Source: a virus
Reading direction: 5' to 3' (one strand)
Length of the DNA stretch: 64,000 bases
Virus record (IMG/VR): IMGVR_UViG_3300038441_001309
Location: 62,001-126,000 of that record
The translations under genes and the position numbers were made by a program. The notes below the pieces were generated by a model. The model was not told the origin of the DNA, did no database searches, and saw nothing but the letters and a program-made list of their open reading frames with translations. Below, piece after piece: positions 17,059 through 25,602 of this stretch (positions are counted from its first letter, which is position 1; each line of letters opens with the position of its first letter).

Positions 17059-17639
17059 GCTGCTTCCTCATGTTCCTCAAGGAATGCCAGGGCCCTGCCC
17101 AAACCTTGAGGTGTAGCTAGATTGATTACATCGATACCAAAGTGCAGTGCCAACGCAACTGCTGTGTTGGTTCCGCCAGATACCTTGCCTTCTTTGCCCA
17201 CTGGTTTCGCCCAGCAGACCAGGAACTTGATTGGAGTACAAAGATCCATGCCAAGCACCTGCATTGCGTTGCGTGCATGTAGGTCAATCTTACCCGGTGT
17301 ATCTAGGCCACGTAATGTCCCACGTGCCCCGATGCCCAATACCCTTGCCCGCTTGCGGCGGTAATTGTCCATGACGTAGATGTTGTTACCAGGCTTCTCA
17401 TACACCTTGACCTGGTTCTGTGTCTTGAATCCATTCCACGGAATGATGGCATTGAACATACCAGGGCCATAATTCTTACTAGCCCTGGCACCTTCATGGA
17501 AATACCAATCGGCACCAGGAGCCTCGCCAGAGTTACCAACCCATCCAAGGTCACACAACACTTTGGCCATGCGATACATCAGGTCCAGCATGTCTTGTGG
17601 GGTATCCCTTGACCCCACTCCGGCGTAAGTTTTAGGCAT
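17055..17639 (-). CDS. SLOG-superfamily (DprA/LOG-like) protein
   Basis: 194 aa. It opens with YAGVGSRDTPQDM, then a helix, then NSGEAPGADWYFHEGA, the Rossmann-like nucleotide-binding pattern of DprA/LOG/YpsA-type proteins (G-S-R, then S-G-x-A-x-G-A-D). Later, SGGTNTAVALALHFGIDVINL fits the second half of the fold. Family members bind nucleotides or single-stranded DNA, or hydrolyse nucleotides; the role in phages is not settled. Start ATG 17639 after GGAGG. Confidence 0.7.
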   Translation of the reverse strand: MPKTYAGVGSRDTPQDMLDLMYRMAKVLCDLGWVGNSGEAPGADWYFHEGARASKNYGPGMFNAIIPWNGFKTQNQVKVYEKPGNNIYVMDNYRRKRARVLGIGARGTLRGLDTPGKIDLHARNAMQVLGMDLCTPIKFLVCWAKPVGKEGKVSGGTNTAVALALHFGIDVINLATPQGLGRALAFLEEHEEAA

Positions 17640-17643
17640 GGCA

Positions 17644-17859
17644 CTACCTCCAGTAGGTTTCAAAAAGCACTGCACGACCAACCTGCAGTGCGCGCTTAGC
17701 CTCTGCCCGCGGTCTGGTCATCATACCGGTGCCAATGCCACACTGACCACAATCGCTGTAGCAGTCATCGCACTCGTACCGTTCCCGGATACGGTCCATC
17801 TCCCTGCGGTACTCTACCCCAAGCTTGAGCCAGTGGTAGATGTATTTAAGCAACTTCAT
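17644..17859 (-). CDS. Small Cys-cluster protein (CxxCxxxCxxC)
   Basis: 71 aa. A basic helix (res. 1-28) is followed by Cys30-x2-Cys33-x3-Cys37-x2-Cys40-Gly, a likely zinc or iron site. The same spacing and the CGQCG end occur in the gene at 18215. Function unknown; overlaps the upstream gene by 4 nt. Confidence 0.7.
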   Translation of the reverse strand: MKLLKYIYHWLKLGVEYRREMDRIRERYECDDCYSDCGQCGIGTGMMTRPRAEAKRALQVGRAVLFETYWR

Positions 17860-18215
17860 TGGGTGCGCCTTTCGATGAGGTTAAGTACCAGATTGGCCAA
17901 CATAGTGGAGCGAATATTTGCCTTGTCAAAGCAGTGATGCATGTACCCACTACGGGTGTTCATTGCATTCAAGCTGCGGGCAACTGCTGGCGCACTAGCG
18001 TTGTATTCCACACCAGGCACTAACTCAACCGACCCATCGACAATGGTCAGGCCAAACCGGCGAACCACCTCTTTGATGCGGCGAATCTTTTGGTACTTGC
18101 TCACCAGAACCTTGATGCGTCTCTCCCTGATGTCGCGTAGCTTCGAGTAGTACACGTAGGCCTTGGTTGTGCGATCCACTGTCCTGTCGAAAACAGACAA
18201 ATTTACCCTGGCCAT
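17856..18215 (-). CDS. Basic hypothetical protein
   Basis: 119 aa, very Arg/Lys-rich in the middle (DIRERRIKVLVSKYQKIRR), with a later YMHHCFDKAN. Not recognised. Its ATG overlaps the previous stop (TAATG), which fixes the start at 18215. Confidence 0.7.
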   Translation of the reverse strand: MARVNLSVFDRTVDRTTKAYVYYSKLRDIRERRIKVLVSKYQKIRRIKEVVRRFGLTIVDGSVELVPGVEYNASAPAVARSLNAMNTRSGYMHHCFDKANIRSTMLANLVLNLIERRTQ

Positions 18216-18490
18216 TACGCGTGCCTCTTGAACGATTCCAACGTGATCTGGTGACAGGCATTGAGCGTGTCGTACTCCTTGGTCAGAGTATGCATGCGGA
18301 TGCTGGAGCCACATTGACCGCAGTTGGACATGCACTGGTCGCACACCACCTGGGAATCATCCAGCAGCGTGTAGCCTTCGTCCTGGATACGCTTGAGGAA
18401 CTCTGCACGACTCTTCTCGTGCTCGGCCTCCAGGCGCTTAATCAGGCGCCAACGACGAATGCTCTTAAGCATTTCATGAAACACGTTCAT
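18215..18490 (-). CDS. Small Cys-cluster protein (CxxCxxxCxxC)
   Basis: 91 aa. A basic coiled-coil-like helix (res. 8-38) is followed by Cys50-x2-Cys53-x3-Cys57-x2-Cys60-Gly, the same spacing as in the protein at 17644, so the two are likely paralogs. GGAGAGA precedes ATG 18490. Confidence 0.7.
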   Translation of the reverse strand: MNVFHEMLKSIRRWRLIKRLEAEHEKSRAEFLKRIQDEGYTLLDDSQVVCDQCMSNCGQCGSSIRMHTLTKEYDTLNACHQITLESFKRHA

Positions 18491-18779
18491 CGCAATCTCT
18501 CTCCAGTTTCTCAATGACGTCAAGTGTGTTCTTGACATCGTTGTGATGTAGTTCATGAATACGGCGCAGTTCTGCCCGCACCTTGGCTAGCTTGTCGTTG
18601 CGGTAATCCCCACAGCGACACTCGGTACAATGACAGAACCCACAGTAGACTTTAAGGTTGCCGGTGATACCAATGCCGTAAGGCTGAATGTCAACGCGAA
18701 GCTGCTCAATCCAGAGCGTGCGAATGTATGCGAAGTGCTTCTTAGCCCGACGCATACCCCACCACTTACGCAGGTTCAT
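18474..18779 (-). CDS. Small Cys-rich protein
   Basis: 101 aa. Basic N-terminal helix, then CGFCHCTECRC (five Cys, res. 46-56), then a charged helix. The layout is that of the other two Cys-cluster proteins in this operon, but the spacing differs. Probable metal binding; role unknown. Confidence 0.7.
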   Translation of the reverse strand: MNLRKWWGMRRAKKHFAYIRTLWIEQLRVDIQPYGIGITGNLKVYCGFCHCTECRCGDYRNDKLAKVRAELRRIHELHHNDVKNTLDVIEKLERDCDERVS

Positions 18780-19248
18780 CCTGCCCCTCCATCATGTCAC
18801 GATGCAGGCCATGGACTTCGTCACCACCCCCCAACTGACTGAGACGAACGCGGGTGACACAGTCGCGGGGATTGTTGAGCCGAGGAGTGAATTCCACATG
18901 GGCTTCCCAGTTCTGGTTGTCGAAGTCCACCTCGTCAGAAGTGGCCTCAAACTCCATGTAGGGTCCATCACTTGCCGACATGAAGAAGCCGGTAACCTGC
19001 CCGACCTTTACAGGCATCGGGCGCAGAGGTTGCGGGTCGTCACATGGAACGACCAGCGTGTCAGCAGTCATGGCCTGCGGGTGGAGGTTCTCAGGCTTGG
19101 GCTTGTAACGCTCATTGCCAAGGAACAGGGGGAACATGTAGAGTTCCCTCCAGTCACTTTCAATCAGGTCAGCCACAACCTGACCCTCCGATTGAAAAGT
19201 GGTAAAGAAAGTGCCGATGCGTAGGGGGATTCGATATTGCTTTGTCAT
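18766..19248 (-). CDS. Hypothetical protein
   Basis: 160 aa, beta-rich and acidic; contains GQVTGFFMSASDGPYMEFEAT. Not recognised. Start ATG 19248 after GGAGAG; overlaps both neighbours by a few nt. Confidence 0.75.
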   Translation of the reverse strand: MTKQYRIPLRIGTFFTTFQSEGQVVADLIESDWRELYMFPLFLGNERYKPKPENLHPQAMTADTLVVPCDDPQPLRPMPVKVGQVTGFFMSASDGPYMEFEATSDEVDFDNQNWEAHVEFTPRLNNPRDCVTRVRLSQLGGGDEVHGLHRDMMEGQDEPA

Positions 19249-19751
19249 TCTGCTTCTCTCCATTCTTCCCGGCAGCGGACTACGTCTGCCTTAAGAGAAC
19301 GATTGTTGATGGCCTTGACAATGCAGGATGCATCGCCTAGTTCTTTACTTGACTTACTGCGCAGGTGGATGTCACCCACCACGCAAACAACACGAGCGAA
19401 ACGGGAGTTGGGGACAACCCGCATCACTTCCAGCATTCGTTTCTCGCGCCGAGCAAATTGTTTGGCCAGCGAGAGATCCCGTAGACTGTCCAGCTCAGTC
19501 TGCGACAGGTCACACCCAAATACAGGGATCTTCAACCGACTGGCCAAGCGGAACACGTCGATGTTGACACGTGGGTCACACCAGTCCTTACCATCGCAGT
19601 GGCTCAGTTGGATTTTGACATCGGTGGCCGACAGTACCGCGTCGTTAAGTAGCTCGTGGATCAGAACTTGTGGACGGATACGTTCGATTTCGGCGTGGAT
19701 AAACTTGACCGACTCCGGTTGAAAGTGTGCTTCCCCGTAAATGTAGAGCAT
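19245..19751 (-). CDS. TraB/ChaN-like (EreA-TIKI superfamily) protein
   Basis: 168 aa. Three landmarks of this superfamily are present: GEAH near the N-terminus (res. 6-9), RPQVLIHELL about 25 residues on (a Glu after strand 2), and VVGDIHL near res. 123. ARREKRMLEVM sits where TraB proteins have their conserved Arg helix. Members include metalloproteases, haem-binding ChaN and erythromycin esterase; which activity applies here cannot be told. AAGGA precedes ATG 19751. Soluble, without a signal peptide, so it would act in the cytoplasm. Confidence 0.55.
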   Translation of the reverse strand: MLYIYGEAHFQPESVKFIHAEIERIRPQVLIHELLNDAVLSATDVKIQLSHCDGKDWCDPRVNIDVFRLASRLKIPVFGCDLSQTELDSLRDLSLAKQFARREKRMLEVMRVVPNSRFARVVCVVGDIHLRSKSSKELGDASCIVKAINNRSLKADVVRCREEWREAE

Positions 19752-19754
19752 GAT

Positions 19755-20642
19755 CTATTCCTTGGTTATCGTGACCAGAAGTCTGACTTCCAGTTCTGTG
19801 TGCGGGGTGATGTAGCGCTTGGTATATTTGCGCCCACTACGTTTAGTATCGTAACGTTGACGCGGGATAATAACCACCCCCATCTCCAGGCTGTGCCATT
19901 CGGTGGGATCGATCAGCGAGGCGTCTACGGTGATGTAGCCGTTCTCCAGTCGAGCGTTGTCGTAGGTGCCCACAATGCGTTCAGCATGCGCAGGTCCCCA
20001 GAAGATCGGTTTACCGTGACGGTTACGCATCAGCTCGTGGATAATGCGCTCATCCGAATACTTGTCGAACACCTTAAGCTGTGCTTCGTCAAAGTCCGGT
20101 ACTTGTAACGGTATTGGCAGTGGGGTGTGCGCGCCAATCAGCGTGGCGTCACTCACCAGGATGTGGCCCCACAACGCCAGCTTGACCAGAGACTGAGGTG
20201 TGGCGAAGGTAATCACCAAAGGCTCGCGTTTTGTCCAGTCCCCGACCTCGATGTTCCAGATCAGGTTGTTCTTGTTGTGGTAAAGAACTGTCGCGTAAGT
20301 CATGAACGGTACTAGGAGCGCCGCTACTTCGTTGTAACGCGTCCCGAGATACTCATTGATACCGAAGTTGACCTTCCACCCTTCGACGTTAATGAGCTTA
20401 AATGGAAGCCTCTCAGCCTGAATCTGGAAGAAAGGCAGGTCATCAACCTTACCACCCAGTTTGCCAGCAAGGTTGCTGAACAGGCCGATGGTAGTGCCTT
20501 GACGCTTGGTGTGGTGGTAGGCCACTTCCAAGTTCTTCTTCCATGTGACCAGGCCAGGCTCCTTTGCCCAGTTGGCCATGATGTTGGTAAAGACCGATGC
20601 AACCAGATCGTTCTTGGCTGCCTTCAATGCTACGAGATTCAT
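19755..20642 (-). CDS. Hypothetical protein
   Basis: 295 aa, alternating hydrophobic strands and helices (VTFATPQSLVKLALWGHILV-like middle). Not recognised. First gene of the unit 20642-14669, following a terminator; GGGAAA upstream of ATG 20642. Confidence 0.8.
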   Translation of the reverse strand: MNLVALKAAKNDLVASVFTNIMANWAKEPGLVTWKKNLEVAYHHTKRQGTTIGLFSNLAGKLGGKVDDLPFFQIQAERLPFKLINVEGWKVNFGINEYLGTRYNEVAALLVPFMTYATVLYHNKNNLIWNIEVGDWTKREPLVITFATPQSLVKLALWGHILVSDATLIGAHTPLPIPLQVPDFDEAQLKVFDKYSDERIIHELMRNRHGKPIFWGPAHAERIVGTYDNARLENGYITVDASLIDPTEWHSLEMGVVIIPRQRYDTKRSGRKYTKRYITPHTELEVRLLVTITKE

Positions 20643-20695
20643 AACACATTTCCCAAAACAGTTTTACCATTAGGGCAAAAATTTACAGTTGACGA

Positions 20696-20732
20696 CATAG
20701 GCTCCCGCCCCTTGGAGGGGGCGGGAGTTATG
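20696..20732. terminator. Bidirectional hairpin with CATA/TATG flanks
   Basis: CTCCCGCCCC (20702-20711) pairs with GGGGGCGGGAG (20717-20727). CATA on the left and TTATGC on the right. Confidence 0.8.
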
Positions 20733-20736
20733 CTTG

Positions 20737-21960
20737 TTACTCGACCGAACCTAACAGCTGATTGGCCAGAGTAGCGCCGATGTTTTTGCTAACCATCAGG
20801 GACTCCAGTTCGTCAGGGCCTGGCTTCAACAGCTCATACTGCTTCGCCATAGCGTGTACGGTGCCGTAGGCGACCAACCATGGTCGTGGTAGACTGGCCA
20901 CCTCACGCCCAGCCATGATAACCTCAACCTCTTCGGCCAAACCCACCCAGGGGCGCAGCACGTTGGGGTGAAGGTTCAGGTACTCGCGGTGAACCCGATC
21001 ACACCAGGCGTTCATGCGCGAGTCGTAGTCGGTTGGTGCATCTGTGGACTTGACTGCCAGAACTTCCTTGGCGCTCATCTGGATCTCCTCACCAACGTGA
21101 GCAGTGCCAACGAGGTTGTTGTCCTGATCCAGAACAGGAATCGCCGATTCCAGAGCCATGCCATAGGTACGGCCTTCCACTGGGTTAGGGTGGCCGATCT
21201 CTTCTGGGGTGGCAGGACGAGGCTTAGGTGCTACAGTGATCAATTCCTGATCCTCACCAACATCAACCCGATCTTTCAACACCCGCTCCAAGAACAGGTC
21301 ACCCTTCGCACGGGCATCTTGGATGATCTCTGCCCACATGGCAGCGTTACGGAAGTAACGGTCGTCCGGTTCCATTCGATGGTTGACCATGTGGGTCAGG
21401 ACACCATACAGGCGGAAAGCCCGTGGAGGCAGGGTGATCGTTTCGGCCTCACCGATGTCATTGTGCAGTTCATTGAACAACAGCTGCCAATCGACGTCGA
21501 AGGCAACGTCCGGCTTACCCAGACATTCTTCAACGTAGTCACACCAGGCAGACACATCAAACCCTGACCGATGCTCCTTGGCCGTTGCTTCGACCTTGGC
21601 GTCTACTTTCGCATGGAGCGCATCGCAGACGTCTTGGATGGTCTGTACCGGTTGCGTGAGAAGTTCCCATAGAGGACCCAGGCAGACGTAAAGGGCTTCG
21701 GCACCCACCTGTTTGACCACGTAGTCGCCCGGAGACGCCAACACAGCCTCACCATTACCCACGTTAACAGCCCATACCGCGTGCTCGGTAGCGTCACCAG
21801 ACACCATCGATACCAGGCCAGCCGAGATCGCGCCATGAATCCAGCCATCGCCGTCATCACCCTCGAACGGAGCGCCTGTAAACGCCTGACCGCTAAACGC
21901 CACATGGTTGATGCGAATAGCGTCGAAACGGATTTTGCCATCTTTAGATTCGAATTGCAT
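20737..21960 (-). CDS. Hypothetical protein, 407 aa
   Basis: 407 aa, acidic, with a Trp-containing middle (DVSAWCDYVEECLG) and a central linker rich in Pro (VAPKPRPATPEEIGHP). Not recognised; no enzyme motif seen. AAGGGG upstream of ATG 21960, 1 nt after the preceding stop. Confidence 0.8.
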   Translation of the reverse strand: MQFESKDGKIRFDAIRINHVAFSGQAFTGAPFEGDDGDGWIHGAISAGLVSMVSGDATEHAVWAVNVGNGEAVLASPGDYVVKQVGAEALYVCLGPLWELLTQPVQTIQDVCDALHAKVDAKVEATAKEHRSGFDVSAWCDYVEECLGKPDVAFDVDWQLLFNELHNDIGEAETITLPPRAFRLYGVLTHMVNHRMEPDDRYFRNAAMWAEIIQDARAKGDLFLERVLKDRVDVGEDQELITVAPKPRPATPEEIGHPNPVEGRTYGMALESAIPVLDQDNNLVGTAHVGEEIQMSAKEVLAVKSTDAPTDYDSRMNAWCDRVHREYLNLHPNVLRPWVGLAEEVEVIMAGREVASLPRPWLVAYGTVHAMAKQYELLKPGPDELESLMVSKNIGATLANQLLGSVE

Positions 21961-21961
21961 T

Positions 21962-22288
21962 TCACAGCCCCTTCTTCATGTTCTCTTCGGCAACCAGTTT
22001 CCAGTTCCTATCTGGGAAAAGGCTGAAGGCTTCACCTGCACAAGTCTCTGGAGCATCGCCCACCAACTTGGGCATCTGGCGACACTCTCCGTAATACTGG
22101 GTACGACGCATGTTGTTGTCGTGTTCGAGCCAGACGGCACTGCCTTTGGTTTTGGCAAAGTGTGCCTTGTTGATCTGGTAATGGGCCAGGTCCGGCAGGT
22201 ACATCAGCCCACCGACGATGATCAGGAACAGGCCGAAGTAGATACCCAGCTTGTGCCACCCGGTCAAATCGAACTTATTGTTTCTCAT
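21962..22288 (-). CDS. Small inner-membrane protein
   Basis: 108 aa with one membrane helix (about res. 12-33, LGIYFGLFLIIVGGLMYLP). The C-terminal 75 residues carry two Cys and probably lie in the periplasm or cytoplasm. Start ATG 22288 after GGAGATG. Function unknown. Confidence 0.75.
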   Translation of the reverse strand: MRNNKFDLTGWHKLGIYFGLFLIIVGGLMYLPDLAHYQINKAHFAKTKGSAVWLEHDNNMRRTQYYGECRQMPKLVGDAPETCAGEAFSLFPDRNWKLVAEENMKKGL

Positions 22289-22335
22289 CACATCTCCAAC
22301 GATCATAGAGAGACGCCGGGTTGCCCCGGCGCCAG

Positions 22336-22836
22336 TCACTTACTTGCCTTCTTTTTTGTCCCGCTCTTTGCGATCGGCTTCGACGTACTCTCTGGCAACG
22401 TCTTGGGGGATTCCGACTTTGTCCGCGAACTCTTTGTCGTGGGCTGCGGCTCGCATTGTGCGGGCTTGCTTTTCGCTTTTGCTGGGCATGGTTTCTTCCT
22501 CGTTAGGTTATCCCCTAGAAAAAGATACGCTGGCTCCACGCTGCCTTTGATCTCTTTGGCGATCTTCTCAGCCGCCGCGGCAGTCTTGGTTGGATAAACA
22601 TGAACTCGCAACTCTGGGTCTCGTTTGCAGACCTCGTTCATGTGTTTGTTCTTGTGGGTCTCGCCGTACAGTTGGTTGAGGTTTTGGTTCACCTCATCCG
22701 TTACATGATCAGAGACACCCACAATGACTTTGCCTGTGCTGACATGCTCCAGCACAAAACAACCCTTGTCCACTTCCTTTACTGCACGGGTAGAAGTGGA
22801 GGAGTAACTGCTACCCTCAGCTTTTGTCTCGAACAT
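22336..22836 (-). CDS. Hypothetical protein, GIY-YIG-like first half
   Basis: 166 aa. Residues about 27-100 (CFVLEHVSTGKVIVGVSD, later THKNKHMNEVCK) have the strand-helix order of a small GIY-YIG domain, but the GIY, YIG and catalytic Arg are not preserved, so nuclease activity is unlikely. The last 50 residues are a Lys/Ser/Pro-rich disordered tail. GAGGGAG precedes ATG 22836. Confidence 0.7.
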   Translation of the reverse strand: MFETKAEGSSYSSTSTRAVKEVDKGCFVLEHVSTGKVIVGVSDHVTDEVNQNLNQLYGETHKNKHMNEVCKRDPELRVHVYPTKTAAAAEKIAKEIKGSVEPAYLFLGDNLTRKKPCPAKAKSKPAQCEPQPTTKSSRTKSESPKTLPESTSKPIAKSGTKKKASK

Positions 22837-22850
22837 GACTCCCTCGTGTA

Positions 22851-23729
22851 TTAGCCTTTGCACATAGCGTCATGGGTGATGGTGCGAACGCGTGGCTGAC
22901 CCTTGCCAGTATTCACGACGAAGGTGTAGACATCGGCATCCTTGAGGATCTGGATACCGCGCTCTCCTGCGCCCACATTGATCGACCAATCTTCTGATTG
23001 CAGGAGTTGCTTGCCTTTGAGACCAACGATGGTCATGGCATCGCCGCGTACATCTACCACGGTGCGCTCAGAGATCTTGCTGGTGTCCACCATGCGGAAG
23101 CCATAGATCTCTTTGAATGGGTAGTTGAAGGTACGCTTACCGCCCACCACCATGTCGCCACCAAAGTCGATGGCACAAGGGCGCTCGTCCGACAGGTGGC
23201 CAGTCACCATGGTCTTGTAGCCATAGGAGACCACCAGAGCCGCACAGATGATGGTAAGCGAGATAGCCACCCAGATAGACCAGCGGATCAATTGAGCAGT
23301 CTTACGGGCAGCCGTACGAGCGGCTAGCTTGGCCTTGGCTGCGAGTCCCTTGTCGTCTTCTGGCTTTTCCTCAACCTGAACGTGGACAAGTCCTGCACCC
23401 ATGGTCAGTTCGTCCATGTGAATGCCGCCGGCCTTGTTCTGCTGATCGCGCTCCAGGTCTGCAGACCATGCGCTCCAGGCGTCGCCGTTAACTTGCTCAT
23501 GGACCCAATTGAGTGTCTTGTAGTCTACGGAAGTAACAAGCATGTGGTAGCCGTCTTCGAACCAAGGAACAAATACCCGATCCCCGGCATTCGGCAACAC
23601 ATCGCCGGTAAAGCGATTGTCGCCTTGCTTGTACAGGTCAGCCGCACTGAATACCTGTTTACCGCGGTCGATATCTACCTTTACGGACTTCTCGGAGGTT
23701 GGGTTATTCTGGGTAGCAACTACGGTCAT
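22851..23729 (-). CDS. Single-span membrane protein
   Basis: 292 aa. A soluble N-terminal part (res. 1-155) with a Lys/Ala/Arg helix is followed by one membrane helix (about 157-180, WSIWVAISLTIICAALVVSY) and a beta-rich C-terminal domain of about 110 residues. Start ATG 23729 is favoured (AAGGA upstream). Family not recognised; envelope location inferred. Confidence 0.75.
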   Translation of the reverse strand: MTVVATQNNPTSEKSVKVDIDRGKQVFSAADLYKQGDNRFTGDVLPNAGDRVFVPWFEDGYHMLVTSVDYKTLNWVHEQVNGDAWSAWSADLERDQQNKAGGIHMDELTMGAGLVHVQVEEKPEDDKGLAAKAKLAARTAARKTAQLIRWSIWVAISLTIICAALVVSYGYKTMVTGHLSDERPCAIDFGGDMVVGGKRTFNYPFKEIYGFRMVDTSKISERTVVDVRGDAMTIVGLKGKQLLQSEDWSINVGAGERGIQILKDADVYTFVVNTGKGQPRVRTITHDAMCKG

Positions 23730-23792
23730 GATGTTTTCCTTGATAGTCAAATGCGGGCTGGGAGATTGCCCAGCCCGATTGAGAAATACAGC

Positions 23793-24248
23793 TTAAGCTT
23801 CTTTAGCGCCTTGGCCGACAGAGCAGTGAGCCAGGATCAGAACCTTGGCACGTTCGAAGCAGCTCTTGGCCCCATAGGAGCCTGGAGCCATTATCACCAG
23901 GTTGAGATAGTGCAGTGCCTGCTCTACCGGATGTGGCGAATGTGCGTTCTTGGCGAAGCCTTTCTTGGTCCAGTTGTCGAAGATCGACTTGGCCTGAACT
24001 TCGATAGGGTCATCGTTGAACGACGGGCGGTTGAACACAGTGAAGTACGCCTGCTCCCAGGCGAAGTCTTCGTGCTTACCGTCTTGGATATCCAGCGCAT
24101 TGGCGTCAACCAATACATGGATCAGAACGGTGTCACCCAGATCCTGCAATGGATCTTCTGGGATGATGACACCAGGACCGCATTGATTGACAGAACAAGG
24201 CTTGCCCAGCTCGGTCTGAATGCGGCGAATCTTTTCTGCAAGTTCCAT
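23793..24248 (-). CDS. Hypothetical protein
   Basis: 151 aa, with VLIHVLVDANALDIQDG in the middle and four Cys. Not recognised. AAGGGG precedes ATG 24248; the ATG overlaps the stop of the previous gene. Confidence 0.75.
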   Translation of the reverse strand: MELAEKIRRIQTELGKPCSVNQCGPGVIIPEDPLQDLGDTVLIHVLVDANALDIQDGKHEDFAWEQAYFTVFNRPSFNDDPIEVQAKSIFDNWTKKGFAKNAHSPHPVEQALHYLNLVIMAPGSYGAKSCFERAKVLILAHCSVGQGAKEA

Positions 24249-24499
24249 TACGAATCCCCTTCGCTAATTGAACAGGTAGCCATCTTGACAATGGTACGTC
24301 CGGCCACCTCTATCTGAGACGAACCTTCATTGCCCATAAGCTTGAAGTTGCTTTGGCCAATGAAGTCTTTGACGCCCTGCATGCAGTCGGCCTTGGATTC
24401 CACGTGGGTGGCATTGGAGGCGACAGCGGTGTTGGCACTATTGCCGTGACCACCTAACACCATTGTGGTTGTGAACAACAGATATGCATAGCCGCTCAC
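24248..24499 (-). CDS. Small exported protein (probable signal peptide)
   Basis: 83 aa. The first 20 residues are hydrophobic (YAYLLFTTTMVLGGHG) and look like a weak signal peptide; two Cys in the mature part could pair. GTG start at 24499, overlapping the stop of the upstream ATPase-like gene. Confidence 0.6.
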   Translation of the reverse strand: MSGYAYLLFTTTMVLGGHGNSANTAVASNATHVESKADCMQGVKDFIGQSNFKLMGNEGSSQIEVAGRTIVKMATCSISEGDS

Positions 24500-25230
24500 A
24501 GTTTAACCCTCACTTCCTCGGTGAAGTCGACCTCGACGTGGCGCAGCTTACCGCGTAGGGCGGTGTACTCGTCAGGACCAGATAGATACACCATTGCTTC
24601 GGCGTCGAACTCCTGAGCCAGGGTACGCGTTCCGTTGTACCATCCAGGTGGAAGTACATCTTCATACGCCACGTCGTTCAGACGCTTGTCGAGTGGGTGA
24701 TGAACAATTAAGCAGTAACCCCACTTGCAGAAGGTACCGCGCAGATAGCGATAGAACGCGTTGATCGGCGACCAAGTATTACGCTCGATCTCAGGGCGAT
24801 CACGCTCGGCTACCTCCCCTATCAGTTGCTCGGTCCGCTGCACAATGCTCTCCACATACTCGTTGGTAACCAGCTCGTCCAGCACTAACCCAACTACCCG
24901 GTAACCTTCCCTGTTGACGCGCTCGAATTCAAAGATAATTTGCGCTGCCAAGACTTTGAGCTGCATCAGGTCCTCGGTCACATGAACCGTTTCGATTTTG
25001 CAGTCTTTGGGTCCGTCGATTTCAAGGTTGTTGGTTTGGGTAGAGAAGCAAAGTAGAAGCTTCGGTCGCGGGTCAAGTTCGGCATCACCAACAATGAAAC
25101 CGTCCAGTATTTTCTTGATCACGGTCTTACCAGAAATGGTCTGCCTACTTGACAACAACCAAGACTGATAGGGGGTGATACACCCAACTGGTTCAGTGAG
25201 GGGTATAACCTGCGTGCGTGGAATGATCAT
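24496..25230 (-). CDS. P-loop ATPase-like protein, degenerate Walker A
   Basis: 244 aa. SSRQTISGKT is a Walker A-like site with the first Gly replaced by Ser. VVGLVLDELV fits a Walker B with Asp-Glu about 90 residues later, and CLIVHHP fits the following strand. The order is that of ASCE ATPases, so it may bind ATP, but the changed P-loop lowers confidence. AGGAG precedes ATG 25230, shortly after a terminator and TATG element. Confidence 0.55.
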   Translation of the reverse strand: MIIPRTQVIPLTEPVGCITPYQSWLLSSRQTISGKTVIKKILDGFIVGDAELDPRPKLLLCFSTQTNNLEIDGPKDCKIETVHVTEDLMQLKVLAAQIIFEFERVNREGYRVVGLVLDELVTNEYVESIVQRTEQLIGEVAERDRPEIERNTWSPINAFYRYLRGTFCKWGYCLIVHHPLDKRLNDVAYEDVLPPGWYNGTRTLAQEFDAEAMVYLSGPDEYTALRGKLRHVEVDFTEEVRVKL

Positions 25231-25246
25231 GTAATTCTCCTAGTGT

Positions 25247-25280
25247 CATAAAGGCCAGGGGTCATCCCCCTGGCCGTATG
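25247..25280. terminator. Hairpin with CATA/TATG flanks
   Basis: GGCCAGGG/CCCTGGCC stem (25253-25275), CATA to the left (TTTATG on minus), GTATG to the right. Confidence 0.75.
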
Positions 25281-25284
25281 CGGT

Positions 25285-25602
25285 TTACCGATAACCGATT
25301 TGCAGGTCAACCAAGAACTGATGTCTTGAGATAGCTGCAAACAACTCATCGGGACGGGGCAGGTCAAAACCAGCGATGCCCTTGTACTTCCTGAGAGCCT
25401 CCGCCACCTGTACGCGATGTTCGTTCAAGTAGATACCACGCAGGCCATCGGGGGTCAGGATACGGGGGATCTGGTAGAGACCCGTGTGAACAAGAAAGCC
25501 ATAGCCCTGCGAAGAGAATGCAAACAGGTGGACAGGATACCCCTTACCGTCTGTCTCCTCACTCAGACCACGACCATCGTAGACCGCAATGTCGCAAGTC
25601 AT
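25285..25602 (-). CDS. Small hypothetical protein
   Basis: 105 aa, beginning MTCDIAVYDGRGLSEE. Not recognised. ATGA overlap with the stop of thymidylate synthase makes it the last gene of that unit and suggests coupled translation. Confidence 0.75.
   Translation of the reverse strand: MTCDIAVYDGRGLSEETDGKGYPVHLFAFSSQGYGFLVHTGLYQIPRILTPDGLRGIYLNEHRVQVAEALRKYKGIAGFDLPRPDELFAAISRHQFLVDLQIGYR

Noticed and set aside
22336-22836. Active GIY-YIG homing endonuclease
   Set aside because: Only the general strand-helix order is similar; the GIY, YIG and catalytic Arg residues are missing.
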